A stretch of DNA of 64,000 nt, from the NCBI RefSeq assembly GCF_014145635.1, contig NZ_JACHTC010000014.1, forward strand, positions 26,750 to 90,749, given 5' to 3'. Of the stretch, positions 34,112 through 43,673 are shown one piece after another. A program made the position numbers and the translations under genes. The stretch's first letter is position 1. Every line of letters begins with the position of its first letter. Source of the DNA: Myroides sp. WP-1. GTDB lineage: Bacteria; Bacteroidota; Bacteroidia; Flavobacteriales; Flavobacteriaceae. The notes under the pieces are model-generated. The model searched no databases. It was not told the DNA's origin and was given only the letters and a program-made list of their open reading frames with translations.

Positions 34112-35290
34112 ATGAGTAAAAGAGTAGTAATTGTATCTGCTGCTAGAACACCGATTGGTAGCTTTTTAGGTTCTTTATCTACAGTTCCTGCAACTAAGTT
34201 AGGAGCTGTTGCTATTAAAGGTGCTATTGATAAGATCAATTTAGACGTAAATTTAGTTGACGAAGTATTAATGGGTAACGTAGTTCAAGCAGGTGTTGGA
34301 CAAGCTCCCGCTCGTCAAGCAGCAATTTACGCTGGATTAAGCAGCAATGTTCCTTGTACTACAGTAAACAAAGTTTGTGCTTCTGGGATGAAAGCAATCA
34401 TGCAAGGTGCACAAGCAATTATGTCTGGAGATGCTGAGGTAGTTGTTGCTGGTGGAATGGAGAATATGAGTTTGATTCCACATTACGTACATATGAGAAA
34501 TGGACAAAAATTTGGTCCTACTACAATGGTAGATGGATTACAAAATGACGGTCTTGTTGATGCATATGACAATCAGGCGATGGGTGTAGCTGCTGATAAC
34601 ACAGCAAAAGTACACAACATCACAAGAGAAGAACAAGATGCTTTCGCTATCCAATCGTATGAGCGCTCTGCTAAAGCTTGGGAAGAAGGTAAATTTGATA
34701 TGGAAATTGTTCCAGTTGAGGTTCCTCAAAGAAGAGGTGAACCGATCATCGTTGCTAAAGACGAGGAGTATTCTAATGTAAAATTAGACAAAATCACAGG
34801 ATTGCGTCCAGCTTTTACAAAAGAGGGAACAGTAACGGCTGCAAATGCGTCAACAATCAATGATGGTGCTGCGGCTGTAGTATTAATGAGTGAAGAAAAA
34901 GCAAAAGACTTAGGCTTAAAACCATTAGCTTATATCAGAAGTTATGCAGATGCTGCACAAGAGCCAATTTGGTTTACTACTGCTCCTGCTAAAGCATTGC
35001 CAATTGCATTGAAAAAAGCAAACTTAGCAATCTCTGATGTAGATTTCTTCGAATTCAACGAAGCATTTTCTGTTGTAGGTTTAGCGAACGCAAAACTTTT
35101 AGATCTAAACACAGACAAAATTAACGTAAACGGTGGAGCTGTTTCTTTAGGACACCCTCTAGGATGTTCAGGAGCACGTATCGTTGTAACGTTATTAAGC
35201 GTATTAGAACAAAACAACGCTAAAATTGGTGCTGCTGCTATCTGTAATGGTGGTGGAGGTGCTTCTGCTATTGTTATTGAGAGAGCTTAA
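34112..35290 (+). CDS. Acetyl-CoA C-acyltransferase (thiolase)
   Basis: A 392-residue thiolase with the complete catalytic set. The nucleophile is Cys 89 in VNKVCASGMKA, the basic residues are in GGAVSLGHPLGCSGAR (His), and the second Cys is in AICNGGGGAS. Length and sequence fit the AtoB/PhaA biosynthetic or degradative acetoacetyl-CoA thiolase. Codon bias looks strong (few rare variants), which suggests high expression. Monocistronic, followed by a terminator. Confidence 0.93.
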   Translation: MSKRVVIVSAARTPIGSFLGSLSTVPATKLGAVAIKGAIDKINLDVNLVDEVLMGNVVQAGVGQAPARQAAIYAGLSSNVPCTTVNKVCASGMKAIMQGAQAIMSGDAEVVVAGGMENMSLIPHYVHMRNGQKFGPTTMVDGLQNDGLVDAYDNQAMGVAADNTAKVHNITREEQDAFAIQSYERSAKAWEEGKFDMEIVPVEVPQRRGEPIIVAKDEEYSNVKLDKITGLRPAFTKEGTVTAANASTINDGAAAVVLMSEEKAKDLGLKPLAYIRSYADAAQEPIWFTTAPAKALPIALKKANLAISDVDFFEFNEAFSVVGLANAKLLDLNTDKINVNGGAVSLGHPLGCSGARIVVTLLSVLEQNNAKIGAAAICNGGGGASAIVIERA

Positions 35291-35322
35291 TTCGAATCAA
35301 GATATTTCTCTAAATATTAAGT

Positions 35323-35360
35323 AAAGATGGGTTTGATTTCTTCAAACTCATCTTTATTTT
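35323..35360 (+). terminator. Terminator after the thiolase gene
   Basis: Stem AAAGATGGGTTTGA / TCAAACTCATCTTT with one mismatch and a T-rich tail. It overlaps the promoter of the next gene. Confidence 0.7.
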
Positions 35361-35362
35361 TG
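35333..35362 (+). promoter_or_regulatory. Promoter of the NlpC/P60 gene
   Basis: TTG at 35333-35335, 19 bp, TATTTTTG at 35355-35362, 24 bp before the ATG. The elements lie inside the preceding terminator hairpin. Confidence 0.65.
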
Positions 35363-35385
35363 TACTCTAAATAAAAAGATCCTTT

Positions 35386-36150
35386 ATGATGTTTGCTTAT
35401 TGTAATCTTTCGATTGTTCCCCTACGCGCAGAACCAAGCGATAAAAGCGAATTGGTTTCTCAATTGCTATTCGGTGAATTGTTTACGATACTCGAACAAA
35501 CGGAGAAATGGTCTAAAATTGAATTGGCTTTTGATCAGTATCAAGGGTGGATTGACAATAAACAGCTTCAACTCATCGACAGAAATGAATACGACACCCT
35601 AACACAAACTGCACCAATTTATGCTGGTGATTTGGTAGAGTTTTTACATTCTGCGGATAACCAACTCATGTCTATTCCCTTAGGGAGTAACCTCAACGTC
35701 TTGAAACACGCCTCTACAAATCCGTTTAAATTCGCTTTTGAGGGTCGCTCTATTACGGGAACATTCACAAAAAGTCAATTTGTAAAAACTGCATTTATGT
35801 ATTTAAATGCACCTTACCTATGGGGAGGAAAAACGCCTTTTGGTATCGATTGTTCTGGTTTCACACAAATGGTCTACAAAATTAACGGACACCTTATTCC
35901 ACGCGATGCCTCTCAACAAGCAACCATTGGAGAAGCTTTGAGTTTTATAGAAGAAAGCGAAGCTGGTGATTTGGCCTTTTTTGATAATGCCGAAGGAAAT
36001 ATCATCCATGTGGGAATTATCATGGACAACAATTACATCATTCACGCGCATGGAAAAGTGCGTATCGATCGATTAGATCACCTAGGCATTTACAATGTAG
36101 ATTCGGGAAAACACACCCATAAACTTCGAGTAATTAAAAAAATTCTCTAA
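35386..36150 (+). CDS. NlpC/P60 (C40) peptidase with SH3-like N-terminus
   Basis: A 254-residue protein. The first 60 residues look like a bacterial SH3 domain (VPLRAEPSDKSELVSQLLFGE, KWSKIELAFDQYQGWID). The NlpC/P60 domain follows with the Cys of the triad in YLWGGKTPFGIDCSGFTQ, His in EGNIIHVGII, and a polar His in NYIIHAHGK. Members cut D-Glu to diamino-acid bonds in wall peptides. No signal peptide is evident, so the site of action (perhaps recycling in the cytoplasm) is unclear. Confidence 0.9.
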   Translation: MMFAYCNLSIVPLRAEPSDKSELVSQLLFGELFTILEQTEKWSKIELAFDQYQGWIDNKQLQLIDRNEYDTLTQTAPIYAGDLVEFLHSADNQLMSIPLGSNLNVLKHASTNPFKFAFEGRSITGTFTKSQFVKTAFMYLNAPYLWGGKTPFGIDCSGFTQMVYKINGHLIPRDASQQATIGEALSFIEESEAGDLAFFDNAEGNIIHVGIIMDNNYIIHAHGKVRIDRLDHLGIYNVDSGKHTHKLRVIKKIL

Positions 36151-36235
36151 GCAAAACGATTGTCTTTGATCCATTTTCAATCCAATACTTACTACAAGCA
36201 TAAAAAAACGTATCTTTGTCCAAATAAGATATTTT

Positions 36236-37585
36236 ATGCATACTTTCGAGCAATTTAATCTACCGAAAGCTTTACAAAAAGCCCTAGATGAGCTTCAAAT
36301 TACTACGCCTACACCTATTCAAACTAAGTCATTCCCAGTTATTTTATCTGGAAGAGATGTAATGGGAATTGCCCAAACAGGTACAGGTAAAACTTATGCT
36401 TATTTACTTCCCATTTTAAAACAATGGAAATTTGCCCATGTGGATACTCCACGCGTTGTGATAATTGTACCAACACGTGAGTTAGTTGTTCAAGTTGTTG
36501 ATGAAGTGAATAAACTAACACAATATATGTCGATTCGTTCTTTAGGTGTTTATGGAGGAACCAATATTAACACCCAACGCAAGGCCGTTTACGATGGAGT
36601 AGATATCCTAGTGGGTACTCCTGGTCGTATGATGGATTTAGCCCTAGATGGTGTTTTGCGTTTTGACAACCTACAAAAGTTAGTCATTGACGAATTTGAC
36701 GAAATCCTAAATCTAGGTTTTAGAACCCAACTTACCTCTATACTAGCCATGATGCGAAGCAAAAGACAAAATATTTTGTTCTCCGCAACCATGACAGAAG
36801 AAGTAGATGAAGTATTGGAAGACTTTTTCGATTTTCCAGAAGAAGTATCTTTAGCAGCTTCAGGAACTCCTTTAGAAAAAATAGACCAACAATTGTATCA
36901 TGTTCCTAACTTCTATACGAAGATGAACCTCTTGATGCACTTGTTACAAGACAAAGAAACCTTTAATCGCGTATTGATTTTCATCAATAGTAAGCGTTTG
37001 GCGGATATTGTAATGGAACAATTGGAAGAAGCCTTCCCAGATGAATTTACAGTAATTCACTCAAATAAATCACAGAATTTCCGTTTGCGTTCGATGGCTG
37101 AATTTCAAGCCAATGAGTTAAGAGGACTATTGACTACAGACATTATGGCTCGTGGATTGGATATTTCGGATATTAGCCACGTGATCAACTTGCAGTTTAC
37201 CGATGCTCCAGAACAGTATATTCACCGTATTGGTCGTACAGGACGTGCAGATAAAACGGGAATTGCTATTTCTTTTGTTGATCCAAAAGAAGAGGAAATG
37301 TTACTGGAGGCAGAAGAACTAATGGAAAAAGAGCTAAGAGTCATTGAGATTCCTGCTGAAGTTGATATTTCAGACAAGTTAATGGAGTTTGAAAAATCTA
37401 AACTAAAGGCTAAGCAATTAGTTAAAGTGAAAAAGCCCATTGAAAAAGGAGCTGCTTTTCACGCAAAAAAAGAAAAGAATACCAAAGTTAATCTAGGTGG
37501 CCCTGGAAAGAGAAAACCAAGAAAAACAAAACCGAGAAACCGTGCTGTTGATGCTAAACGTGCAGCAAAGAAAAAGAAAGATTAA
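36236..37585 (+). CDS. DEAD-box RNA helicase
   Basis: A 449-residue protein with the motifs of a DEAD-box ATPase: Q-motif region TPTPIQTKSFPVI, motif I AQTGTGKT, Ia PTRELV, GG, motif II DEFD (Asp-Glu-Phe-Asp instead of DEAD), motif III SAT, motif V TDIMARGLD, VI HRIGRTGRADK. A basic, Lys/Arg-rich tail follows from about residue 390. It likely remodels rRNA or mRNA. The variant motif II is unusual but retains the catalytic Asp-Glu. -7 box TATCTTTG at 36211-36218. Confidence 0.9.
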   Translation: MHTFEQFNLPKALQKALDELQITTPTPIQTKSFPVILSGRDVMGIAQTGTGKTYAYLLPILKQWKFAHVDTPRVVIIVPTRELVVQVVDEVNKLTQYMSIRSLGVYGGTNINTQRKAVYDGVDILVGTPGRMMDLALDGVLRFDNLQKLVIDEFDEILNLGFRTQLTSILAMMRSKRQNILFSATMTEEVDEVLEDFFDFPEEVSLAASGTPLEKIDQQLYHVPNFYTKMNLLMHLLQDKETFNRVLIFINSKRLADIVMEQLEEAFPDEFTVIHSNKSQNFRLRSMAEFQANELRGLLTTDIMARGLDISDISHVINLQFTDAPEQYIHRIGRTGRADKTGIAISFVDPKEEEMLLEAEELMEKELRVIEIPAEVDISDKLMEFEKSKLKAKQLVKVKKPIEKGAAFHAKKEKNTKVNLGGPGKRKPRKTKPRNRAVDAKRAAKKKKD

Positions 37586-37596
37586 TCACAAAATAG

Positions 37597-37629
37597 AAAA
37601 AGCCGAAGAGGAATGTCTTCGGCTTTTTT
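37597..37629. terminator. Bidirectional terminator
   Basis: A 13-bp stem AAAAAGCCGAAGA / TCTTCGGCTTTTT with GGAATG loop, between the convergent helicase and nhaA genes. Confidence 0.92.
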
Positions 37630-37647
37630 ATTATATTTTATTATACT

Positions 37648-38991
37648 CTACTTCTTTGGTTTACCTACCATACTCAAGACAATAAATCCCAATAGACCAC
37701 CTAAACCAGAAGCAATTAGAATTCCTAATTTTGCTTGACCAGGAAACTCTGGATGTAAATTAATATCGAAAGCAAGTTCGGTTACAAATAAGGACATTGT
37801 AAATCCAATAGAAGCTAATAATCCCAATCCGAATAGATTTTTATACGTCATTCCCGAAGGCATTTTTGCTACACCTAATTTAATAATAAGCGCTGTTAAT
37901 CCAAAAACACCTAAGACCTTACCTACTAATAGACCTAAAGCCACACCTAGGGTAACTGCACTTAACCCTTCCCCTTCTCCCATGCTAATGGGAATGGCTG
38001 CATTGGCCAAAGCAAAAACAGGCATAACAAAAAAGGCAACAAAGTTGTGCATACTATGTTCTAAACGAATAGCTGGTGGTAAGCTGTTCTTAGCTAAATC
38101 TTTGATTTCACCTACACAATCCATTTGTTCTCCTGTTAAAGTTGGGATCTTATCATCCGGATCAATGCTGTTGAATCGATTTCTAAGTTGTTCTAATTTT
38201 TTGCGGAAGAAAGGTTCGTGAATTTTTGCTGTTGAAGGAATCGCAAAAGCAGCTAAAACTGCCGCAATTGTTGCGTGAACTCCAGATAGCATAAACGCCA
38301 ACCAAATTCCTCCAATACCAATGATTGCATAGTAAACAGTATTTCGAATTCCAATCAAATTACTGATAATCAACAAGCCAAAAAAGCCTAAACCAATACC
38401 TAAATTGACTAGAGATAGCTGATCAGTATAGAAAATTGCAATAACCAAAACCGCTCCTAAATCGTCGGCAATTGCTAAAGCAGTCAAGAAAACCTTCAGT
38501 GAAGTTGGTACTTTATCTCCTAATAAATACAATACACCCAAGGCAAAAGCGATATCGGTTGCCATGGGAATTCCCCATCCATGAGCTGCATCTGTTCCTG
38601 CATTAAAAATTGCATATATTGAAGCTGGTACAACCATTCCTCCAATAGCTGCGATAATCGGCAACATTGCCTTTTTAGGTGAAGACAATTCTCCCGTTGT
38701 TAGTTCTCTTTTGAGTTCCAAACCAACAACAAAGAAGAAAATAGCCATCAATCCATCATTCACCCAATGTTTCAATGAGTGATTCAACGAAAAGTCATTA
38801 AATGAAAAAGCAATGTGATTTTCTTCCCAAAAAGCGGTGTATTGATCTGCCCAAGTAGAATTAGCCATAAAAATGGCAATCAAAGCAGCAATAAACAATA
38901 TAATCCCCCCAGATGTAGACTTTTGCATAAATTTATTTACGGGCGCTACAATCCATTTATCTGCTGGTGTTAACTTCAGATTATCTTCCAT
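37648..38991 (-). CDS. nhaA: Na+/H+ antiporter NhaA
   Basis: About 447 residues from MEDNLKLTPADKWIV. The family core is clear: FFVVGLELKRELTTGELSSPKKA, then the paired Asp motif ALAIADDLGAVLVIAIFYT, and GVHATIAAVLAAFAIP. About 12 helices. It exports Na+ for H+, regulated by pH. The frame extends to 39075, but a consensus promoter at 39022-39052 puts the transcript start just upstream of 38991, so that ATG is chosen. Confidence 0.93.
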   Translation of the reverse strand: MEDNLKLTPADKWIVAPVNKFMQKSTSGGIILFIAALIAIFMANSTWADQYTAFWEENHIAFSFNDFSLNHSLKHWVNDGLMAIFFFVVGLELKRELTTGELSSPKKAMLPIIAAIGGMVVPASIYAIFNAGTDAAHGWGIPMATDIAFALGVLYLLGDKVPTSLKVFLTALAIADDLGAVLVIAIFYTDQLSLVNLGIGLGFFGLLIISNLIGIRNTVYYAIIGIGGIWLAFMLSGVHATIAAVLAAFAIPSTAKIHEPFFRKKLEQLRNRFNSIDPDDKIPTLTGEQMDCVGEIKDLAKNSLPPAIRLEHSMHNFVAFFVMPVFALANAAIPISMGEGEGLSAVTLGVALGLLVGKVLGVFGLTALIIKLGVAKMPSGMTYKNLFGLGLLASIGFTMSLFVTELAFDINLHPEFPGQAKLGILIASGLGGLLGFIVLSMVGKPKK

Positions 38992-39021
38992 TTCTTTTGA
39001 GTTTGTATAAATATTTAATAA

Positions 39022-39052
39022 CAAATATAAGTTTCCTCTATCTTTTAACCAA
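39022..39052 (-). promoter_or_regulatory. Promoter of nhaA
   Basis: TTG at 39050-39052, 20 bp, TATATTTG at 39022-39029, read on the minus strand. The predicted start at about 39015 lies 24 nt before the chosen ATG. Confidence 0.75.
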
Positions 39053-39295
39053 GCAAACCTTTTATTTTTCAACATCCTCTAATTTAAAACACTTCTGTTT
39101 TTTGTTAGAATACTACCATTTTTCCAATTAAAAACTCATTTCAGTTGACAATAAATAAATTACCTCCTTATTTATTGCAAACTAATAAGCAACCTTCTAA
39201 TTTTTACTGTATTTACATAAAAACATTTTTACTATTCATTCTAACAAATAGCAAAAGAAAAACGCTATCCTGAAAAGTGAATAGCGCTTTGTATC

Positions 39296-40132
39296 TTACA
39301 TTTCTAATTTCAAAGTGTTTCCTTCGACAAATACACCTGGAGAAGAAGTAATATTTATCTTTTGTTCTGCTGTATAACCAAGTGTTTCTCCATGTTGAAA
39401 CACAACATCACTACCAATTACATAAGAACATATATTGACTAGAAAACCATATAATTCATCAAGTGATAAAGAAGAATGAATCACTTCGATTTCTTGCTTA
39501 CCAAAAGCAGTCAATCCATAGGTATAAATACTATTTCCTTCTTCTGAATTACGCAAACCGATATAGATCCACAACGGAACCAAAACTTTTTCTTCATTTA
39601 GTTCTTCTTTATAATCTAGATATTGTTCACGGGGTATTAGCAAGGTTTGACTGCCTTGATAGACTCCTACACAACTAGGTGTTGTTTCCATAATCGCATA
39701 CAAAATACGAGAAAGCAACAAATAACGCTCTACGATAGACATAGAACCACTCATCACAGAAACAATCGCATGACTGTCAACTGCTTGCGTTTCCTCTATA
39801 ACTTTTGGCCAATTATAAGCGAATTGTGCAGTATGTTTGATATCTTCCTCAGGAATTGCAGCGGGTATATAAGCGATGGCAAACATCGTACCTGCAATAG
39901 TTAAAACTGCAGTTGTATCGTCGTAATCTGTACCCTCGATTTCATATCCCCATTGTGTTGTAAGAACCTTTAATACAGCCTCAATACTGTATTTCTCACC
40001 ATTTTCAAACATTGGCATCGCCAGTAAAAGACGTTCTTCCTCTGTTTCGGATGGTGCCGTTGTGTTTGTTGTTTCTTTTGTTTCTTTCAGTTCTTTGCCA
40101 GAATCTTTCTTAAACCAATTAAATAATCCCAT
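39296..40132 (-). CDS. DUF4261 domain-containing protein
   Basis: About 278 residues from MGLFNWFKKDSGK. A short basic/hydrophobic N-terminus and a Thr/Glu linker are followed by a domain that I match to DUF4261: LHRLLL-like ILYAIMETTPSCVGVYQGSQTLLIPRE, WIYIGLRNSEEGNSIYTYGLTAFGKQEIE, and the closing VVFQHGETLGYTAEQKINI. Function unknown. A -7 TAATTTTG at 40152-40159 (minus) favours this start over the TTG-initiated frame at 40150. No obvious partner gene. Confidence 0.75.
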   Translation of the reverse strand: MGLFNWFKKDSGKELKETKETTNTTAPSETEEERLLLAMPMFENGEKYSIEAVLKVLTTQWGYEIEGTDYDDTTAVLTIAGTMFAIAYIPAAIPEEDIKHTAQFAYNWPKVIEETQAVDSHAIVSVMSGSMSIVERYLLLSRILYAIMETTPSCVGVYQGSQTLLIPREQYLDYKEELNEEKVLVPLWIYIGLRNSEEGNSIYTYGLTAFGKQEIEVIHSSLSLDELYGFLVNICSYVIGSDVVFQHGETLGYTAEQKINITSSPGVFVEGNTLKLEM

Positions 40133-40366
40133 AGCTATTTTTTTATTCAATCAAAATTAAGCAATACTTTAAACATACAGTTATATAAAACAAATAATTA
40201 TTAGAGTATTCAACGAGTCTTCTCTTTGATCAAAAGAATTTTACTTAGAGCAAAATCACACAAAAAACCAGTATATTTCACGGATTCTCAACAGTTTTAT
40301 AATTCCTAAAAAACCAAAGATAAAAGAGAAGATTTCAGTATATTTGTACTTTGATAAAATGAAAGT

Positions 40367-41239
40367 ATGGATACAATCTTAGACAAAAATATACAACCAC
40401 AAGCCAAACCAAAATGGTTGCGTGTAAAATTGCCTACAGGTAAAAAATATACTGAATTACGAGGTTTGGTTGACAAATACAAATTGCATACGATATGTAC
40501 ATCTGGTAGTTGTCCAAATATGGGAGAATGTTGGGGAGAAGGAACTGCTACTTTTATGATTTTAGGTAATATTTGTACGCGTTCATGTGGTTTTTGCGGT
40601 GTAAAAACAGGGCGTCCAGAAACAGTAGATTGGGATGAACCAGACAAAGTTGCTCGATCAATTAAATTGATGAACATCAAACATGCGGTATTAACCAGTG
40701 TTGACCGTGATGATTTAAAAGATGGAGGTTCAATTATTTGGTCAGAAACTGTAAAAGCGGTTCGACGCATCAGTCCTGGCACGACTATGGAAACGTTAAT
40801 TCCTGACTTCCAAGGAGAAGAGCGCTTGTTAGATCGAATCTTAGAAGTATCTCCAGAGGTTATTTCTCACAATATGGAAACCGTTCGTCGCTTAACAAGA
40901 GAAGTGCGCATTCAAGCCAAATATGATCGCAGCTTAGCTGTGCTAAAATATTTAAAAGACAATGGCGCTAAACGAACTAAATCGGGAATCATGCTTGGAT
41001 TAGGTGAAACGGAGGAAGAAGTAATCCAAACGATGCACGACTTAAAAGCAGTTGGTTTAGACGTTCTAACAATCGGTCAATATTTACAACCGAGTAAGAA
41101 ACACTTACCAGTAAAAGAATTCATTACGCCTGAGCAATTCAAAAAATACGAAGAAATTGGGTTAGAATTAGGATTCAGACACGTTGAAAGTGGAGCGCTT
41201 GTACGTTCTTCTTACAAAGCTCAAAAACATATTTTATAA
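40367..41239 (+). CDS. lipA: Lipoyl synthase
   Basis: A 290-residue radical-SAM enzyme that inserts sulfur into octanoyl groups. The auxiliary cluster motif is [24 protein letters not shown] and the radical-SAM cluster [16 protein letters not shown]. It then has the conserved [13 protein letters not shown] and the C-terminal [10 protein letters not shown]. All cluster cysteines are present. A TATATTTG -7 box is at 40339-40346, 20 bp before the ATG. A terminator separates it from the GAPDH gene. Confidence 0.96.
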   Translation: MDTILDKNIQPQAKPKWLRVKLPTGKKYTELRGLVDKYKLHTICTSGSCPNMGECWGEGTATFMILGNICTRSCGFCGVKTGRPETVDWDEPDKVARSIKLMNIKHAVLTSVDRDDLKDGGSIIWSETVKAVRRISPGTTMETLIPDFQGEERLLDRILEVSPEVISHNMETVRRLTREVRIQAKYDRSLAVLKYLKDNGAKRTKSGIMLGLGETEEEVIQTMHDLKAVGLDVLTIGQYLQPSKKHLPVKEFITPEQFKKYEEIGLELGFRHVESGALVRSSYKAQKHIL

Positions 41240-41248
41240 TTATAATAT

Positions 41249-41274
41249 AGATGGTCGCTTTTGAGCGACCATCT
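41249..41274 (+). terminator. Terminator after lipA
   Basis: An 11-bp perfect stem AGATGGTCGCT / AGCGACCATCT with a TTTG-type loop, followed by GCTTTTA. It ends 13 bp before the GAPDH ATG. Confidence 0.75.
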
Positions 41275-41287
41275 GCTTTTACAACCA

Positions 41288-42298
41288 ATGAAAAATATTA
41301 AAGTTGCGATAAATGGATTTGGACGCATTGGCCGAAACCTCTTCAAGTTATTACTCAACCATCCTCTCATTGAAGTTGTGGCTATAAATGATTTAGCCGA
41401 TGTGCAAACGATGGCACATTTACTCAAATACGACAGTATTCACGGAATCTTACAAGCGGATGTTACGTATGATGCTAATCACTTAATCATCAATCAACAA
41501 AAAATACCGTACTTCAGTGCAAGGGAAATAGCAAACTTACCTTGGGCATCCTTAGACGTGGACTATGTGGTGGAAGCAACGGGAAAAAGAAAAACGGCAG
41601 TGCTCTTGCAAGAACATTTAACCCAAGGTGCCAAGCGCGTTATTTTATCCGTTCCACCAGAAGACAACGAAATAAAAACCATTGTTTTAGGTGTAAACGA
41701 AGAGATTTTAACGGGTGAAGAACGCATCATCTCCAATGCAAGTTGCACCACAAATAATGCCGCTCCGATGGTTAAGATCATCAAGAAATTGTGTGGCATG
41801 GAACAGGCATACATTACCACGGTTCACTCCTATACAACTGATCAAAGCTTACATGATCAACCGCATAAAGATTTAAGAAGAGCACGTGGTGCTGCACAAT
41901 CTATCGTTCCAACTACCACTGGTGCAGCCAAAGCTTTAACAAAGATTTTTCCAGAATACGAAGGAAAAATTGGCGGTGGCGGAATTCGAGTACCCGTTCC
42001 AGACGGATCTTTAACCGATATTACCTGCTATGTAAAAAGAGCCATTACAATTGAAGAAATCAATCAGGCATTTAAAGATGCCGCAGAACATGAACTAAAA
42101 GGCATCTTAGCTTATACGGAAGATCCTATTGTTTCTGTTGATATCATTGGGAACACCCATTCCTGTTTGTTTGACGCCCAGTTAACTTCGGTATTAGATC
42201 GCATGGTTAAAGTTGTGGGATGGTATGACAATGAGATTGGCTATTCCTCGCGTTTGATTGATCTTATTCTTTACTTCAACTCAATCAAAAAAGACTAG
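41288..42298 (+). CDS. gapA: Glyceraldehyde-3-phosphate dehydrogenase
   Basis: 336 residues from MKNIKVAINGFGRIGRNLFK. NAD-binding GFGRIG, the catalytic Cys in SNASCTTNNAAP, His in TVHSYTTDQ, and the C-terminal WYDNEIGYSSRL are all present. It oxidises glyceraldehyde-3-phosphate in glycolysis/gluconeogenesis. The Asp at the adenine-ribose position (INDLAD) favours NAD. The YdeI-like gene follows after 1 bp, so they are co-transcribed. Whether this is the main or a second GAPDH cannot be told from the window. Confidence 0.94.
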   Translation: MKNIKVAINGFGRIGRNLFKLLLNHPLIEVVAINDLADVQTMAHLLKYDSIHGILQADVTYDANHLIINQQKIPYFSAREIANLPWASLDVDYVVEATGKRKTAVLLQEHLTQGAKRVILSVPPEDNEIKTIVLGVNEEILTGEERIISNASCTTNNAAPMVKIIKKLCGMEQAYITTVHSYTTDQSLHDQPHKDLRRARGAAQSIVPTTTGAAKALTKIFPEYEGKIGGGGIRVPVPDGSLTDITCYVKRAITIEEINQAFKDAAEHELKGILAYTEDPIVSVDIIGNTHSCLFDAQLTSVLDRMVKVVGWYDNEIGYSSRLIDLILYFNSIKKD

Positions 42299-42299
42299 T

Positions 42300-42848
42300 A
42301 TGCAATGGGAAATTGAACTAGCGCTTATTGAAGAGCTCTTTCAAAGCATGGATTTGGACGTGCGTGTACAATGGGGTGCAAATATTTACTATCACAATCA
42401 AGAAATGGTTGTTGCAGCAGGTGGATTCAAAAATTACTTTAGCATTTGGTTCTACAAAGGTGTTTTTCTCCAAGATAAACAGCAAAAGCTAATCAATGCA
42501 CAGGAAGGAAAAACAAAAGGATTACGTCAATGGAGGTTTACCTCAGCACAAGAAATAGATCTTGAATTAATCCGCCAGTATACAGAAGAAGCCATTGCAA
42601 TTGCTAAACAAAAAAGAGAACTTCCTTCGAATAATACGCCTATTATCATCGATGCGTTATTCGCTACTGCATTGAAAGAGGATCTTCTTTTACAAGAAAA
42701 ATTTCAAGCATTGCCTCCTTACAAACAAAAAGAATATTACGCTTACTTTGCCGAAGCGAAAAGAGAAACTACGAAGCAATCGCGTATTGCAAAAGCAATA
42801 CCATTAATATTACAGGGAAAAGGTTTAAATGACAAGTATAAAAAATAG
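42300..42848 (+). CDS. YdeI/OmpD-associated family protein (DUF1801-like)
   Basis: A 182-residue soluble protein. The N-terminal part is a DUF1801-like fold (VVAAGGFKNYFSIWFYKGVFLQDK, GLRQWRFTS), and the C-terminal part carries the YdeI/OmpD-type helix region FQALPPYKQKEYYAYFAEAKRETTKQSRIAKAIPLILQGKG. Such proteins have been linked to bacteriocin or peptide resistance, but the mechanism is unclear. Its start is 1 bp after the GAPDH stop. Confidence 0.8.
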   Translation: MQWEIELALIEELFQSMDLDVRVQWGANIYYHNQEMVVAAGGFKNYFSIWFYKGVFLQDKQQKLINAQEGKTKGLRQWRFTSAQEIDLELIRQYTEEAIAIAKQKRELPSNNTPIIIDALFATALKEDLLLQEKFQALPPYKQKEYYAYFAEAKRETTKQSRIAKAIPLILQGKGLNDKYKK

Positions 42849-42875
42849 GCATCTCAAATGAGATGCCTATTCTTT
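42843..42875. terminator. Bidirectional terminator
   Basis: Stem AATAGGCATCTCA / TGAGATGCCTATT with a T-rich tail (TCTTTTATTA), between the convergent YdeI-like and yajC genes. Confidence 0.85.
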
Positions 42876-42896
42876 TATTATAAGATTGTTGTTTGC

Positions 42897-43172
42897 TTAT
42901 TTTCTATCTTGAAGTTTTTGACTCATATCCATAGAGATAGCAGAACGCTCCATCAATAGTTTTCCTGCCATTGTTTCTACAACAACTGTTAATTCATTTA
43001 ACTCAGCAATTCTTCCGTGTAAACCTGATTTAGTTATAATACGATCTCCTACTTTAAGACTAGCTTCGTATTCTTTTTCTTGTTTCATCTTTTTTTGTTG
43101 CGGGCGAATCATAAAGAAATAGATTGCAACAAAAATAAGAATCATGGGTAAAAATTGTTGGATTGATTCCAT
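42897..43172 (-). CDS. yajC: Preprotein translocase subunit YajC
   Basis: A 91-residue protein: one N-terminal helix (FLPMILIFVAIYFFMIRP) followed by QQKKMKQEKEYEASLKVGDRIITKSGLHGRIAEL, the YajC signature. It forms the SecDF-YajC accessory complex of the Sec translocon. It is the last gene of nusB - DUF1573 - yajC, a gene order usual in flavobacteria. Confidence 0.93.
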   Translation of the reverse strand: MESIQQFLPMILIFVAIYFFMIRPQQKKMKQEKEYEASLKVGDRIITKSGLHGRIAELNELTVVVETMAGKLLMERSAISMDMSQKLQDRK

Positions 43173-43193
43173 AAAATAGTAAGTATTAAAAAA

Positions 43194-43646
43194 TTAGTTT
43201 GCTGGAGAAACGTTTGCTTTAATCGTTAAAAACTCTTCTCCTTTTTCTGTATTAGTAGTTAGGGTAACTGTTTTTTGTTGTTGCCCTACTGCTCCCGTTT
43301 GGAATCTAACTTTTAATGTTGATTTCTCTCCCGGTTTAATTGGTGTTTTTTGATATTCTGGAACTGTACATCCACAAGTAGCACGAGCATCGATAATTAC
43401 TAAATCTGCATTTCCTGTATTCGTAAATTCAAATTCAGTTTCCACAGCTTCATTATTTCCAATTGTTCCAAAATCGTGTGATAAAGATACAAACTCCATT
43501 GCAGGTGTACCTTGATTTACTTTTGCCGTAGCTTCTTGTTCAATTTTTGCAACATTGTCTTCGTTAATACGACTTGACGCGTCAGTCTTTTTACAAGCGG
43601 TCATGCCTAACAATACTACACAAGACAGCATAAATACTTTTTTCAT
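43194..43646 (-). CDS. DUF1573-domain lipoprotein
   Basis: A 150-residue protein with lipobox GMTAC and a DUF1573 Ig-like domain: FVSLSHDFGTIGNNEAVETEFEFTNTG then IIDARATCGCTVPEYQKTPIKPGEK. The TCGC motif is typical. It is an outer-membrane or periplasmic-facing lipoprotein of unknown role, encoded between nusB and yajC. Confidence 0.9.
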   Translation of the reverse strand: MKKVFMLSCVVLLGMTACKKTDASSRINEDNVAKIEQEATAKVNQGTPAMEFVSLSHDFGTIGNNEAVETEFEFTNTGNADLVIIDARATCGCTVPEYQKTPIKPGEKSTLKVRFQTGAVGQQQKTVTLTTNTEKGEEFLTIKANVSPAN

Positions 43647-43673
43647 TTGCTCAGTTATTATGGTTAATTAGTC

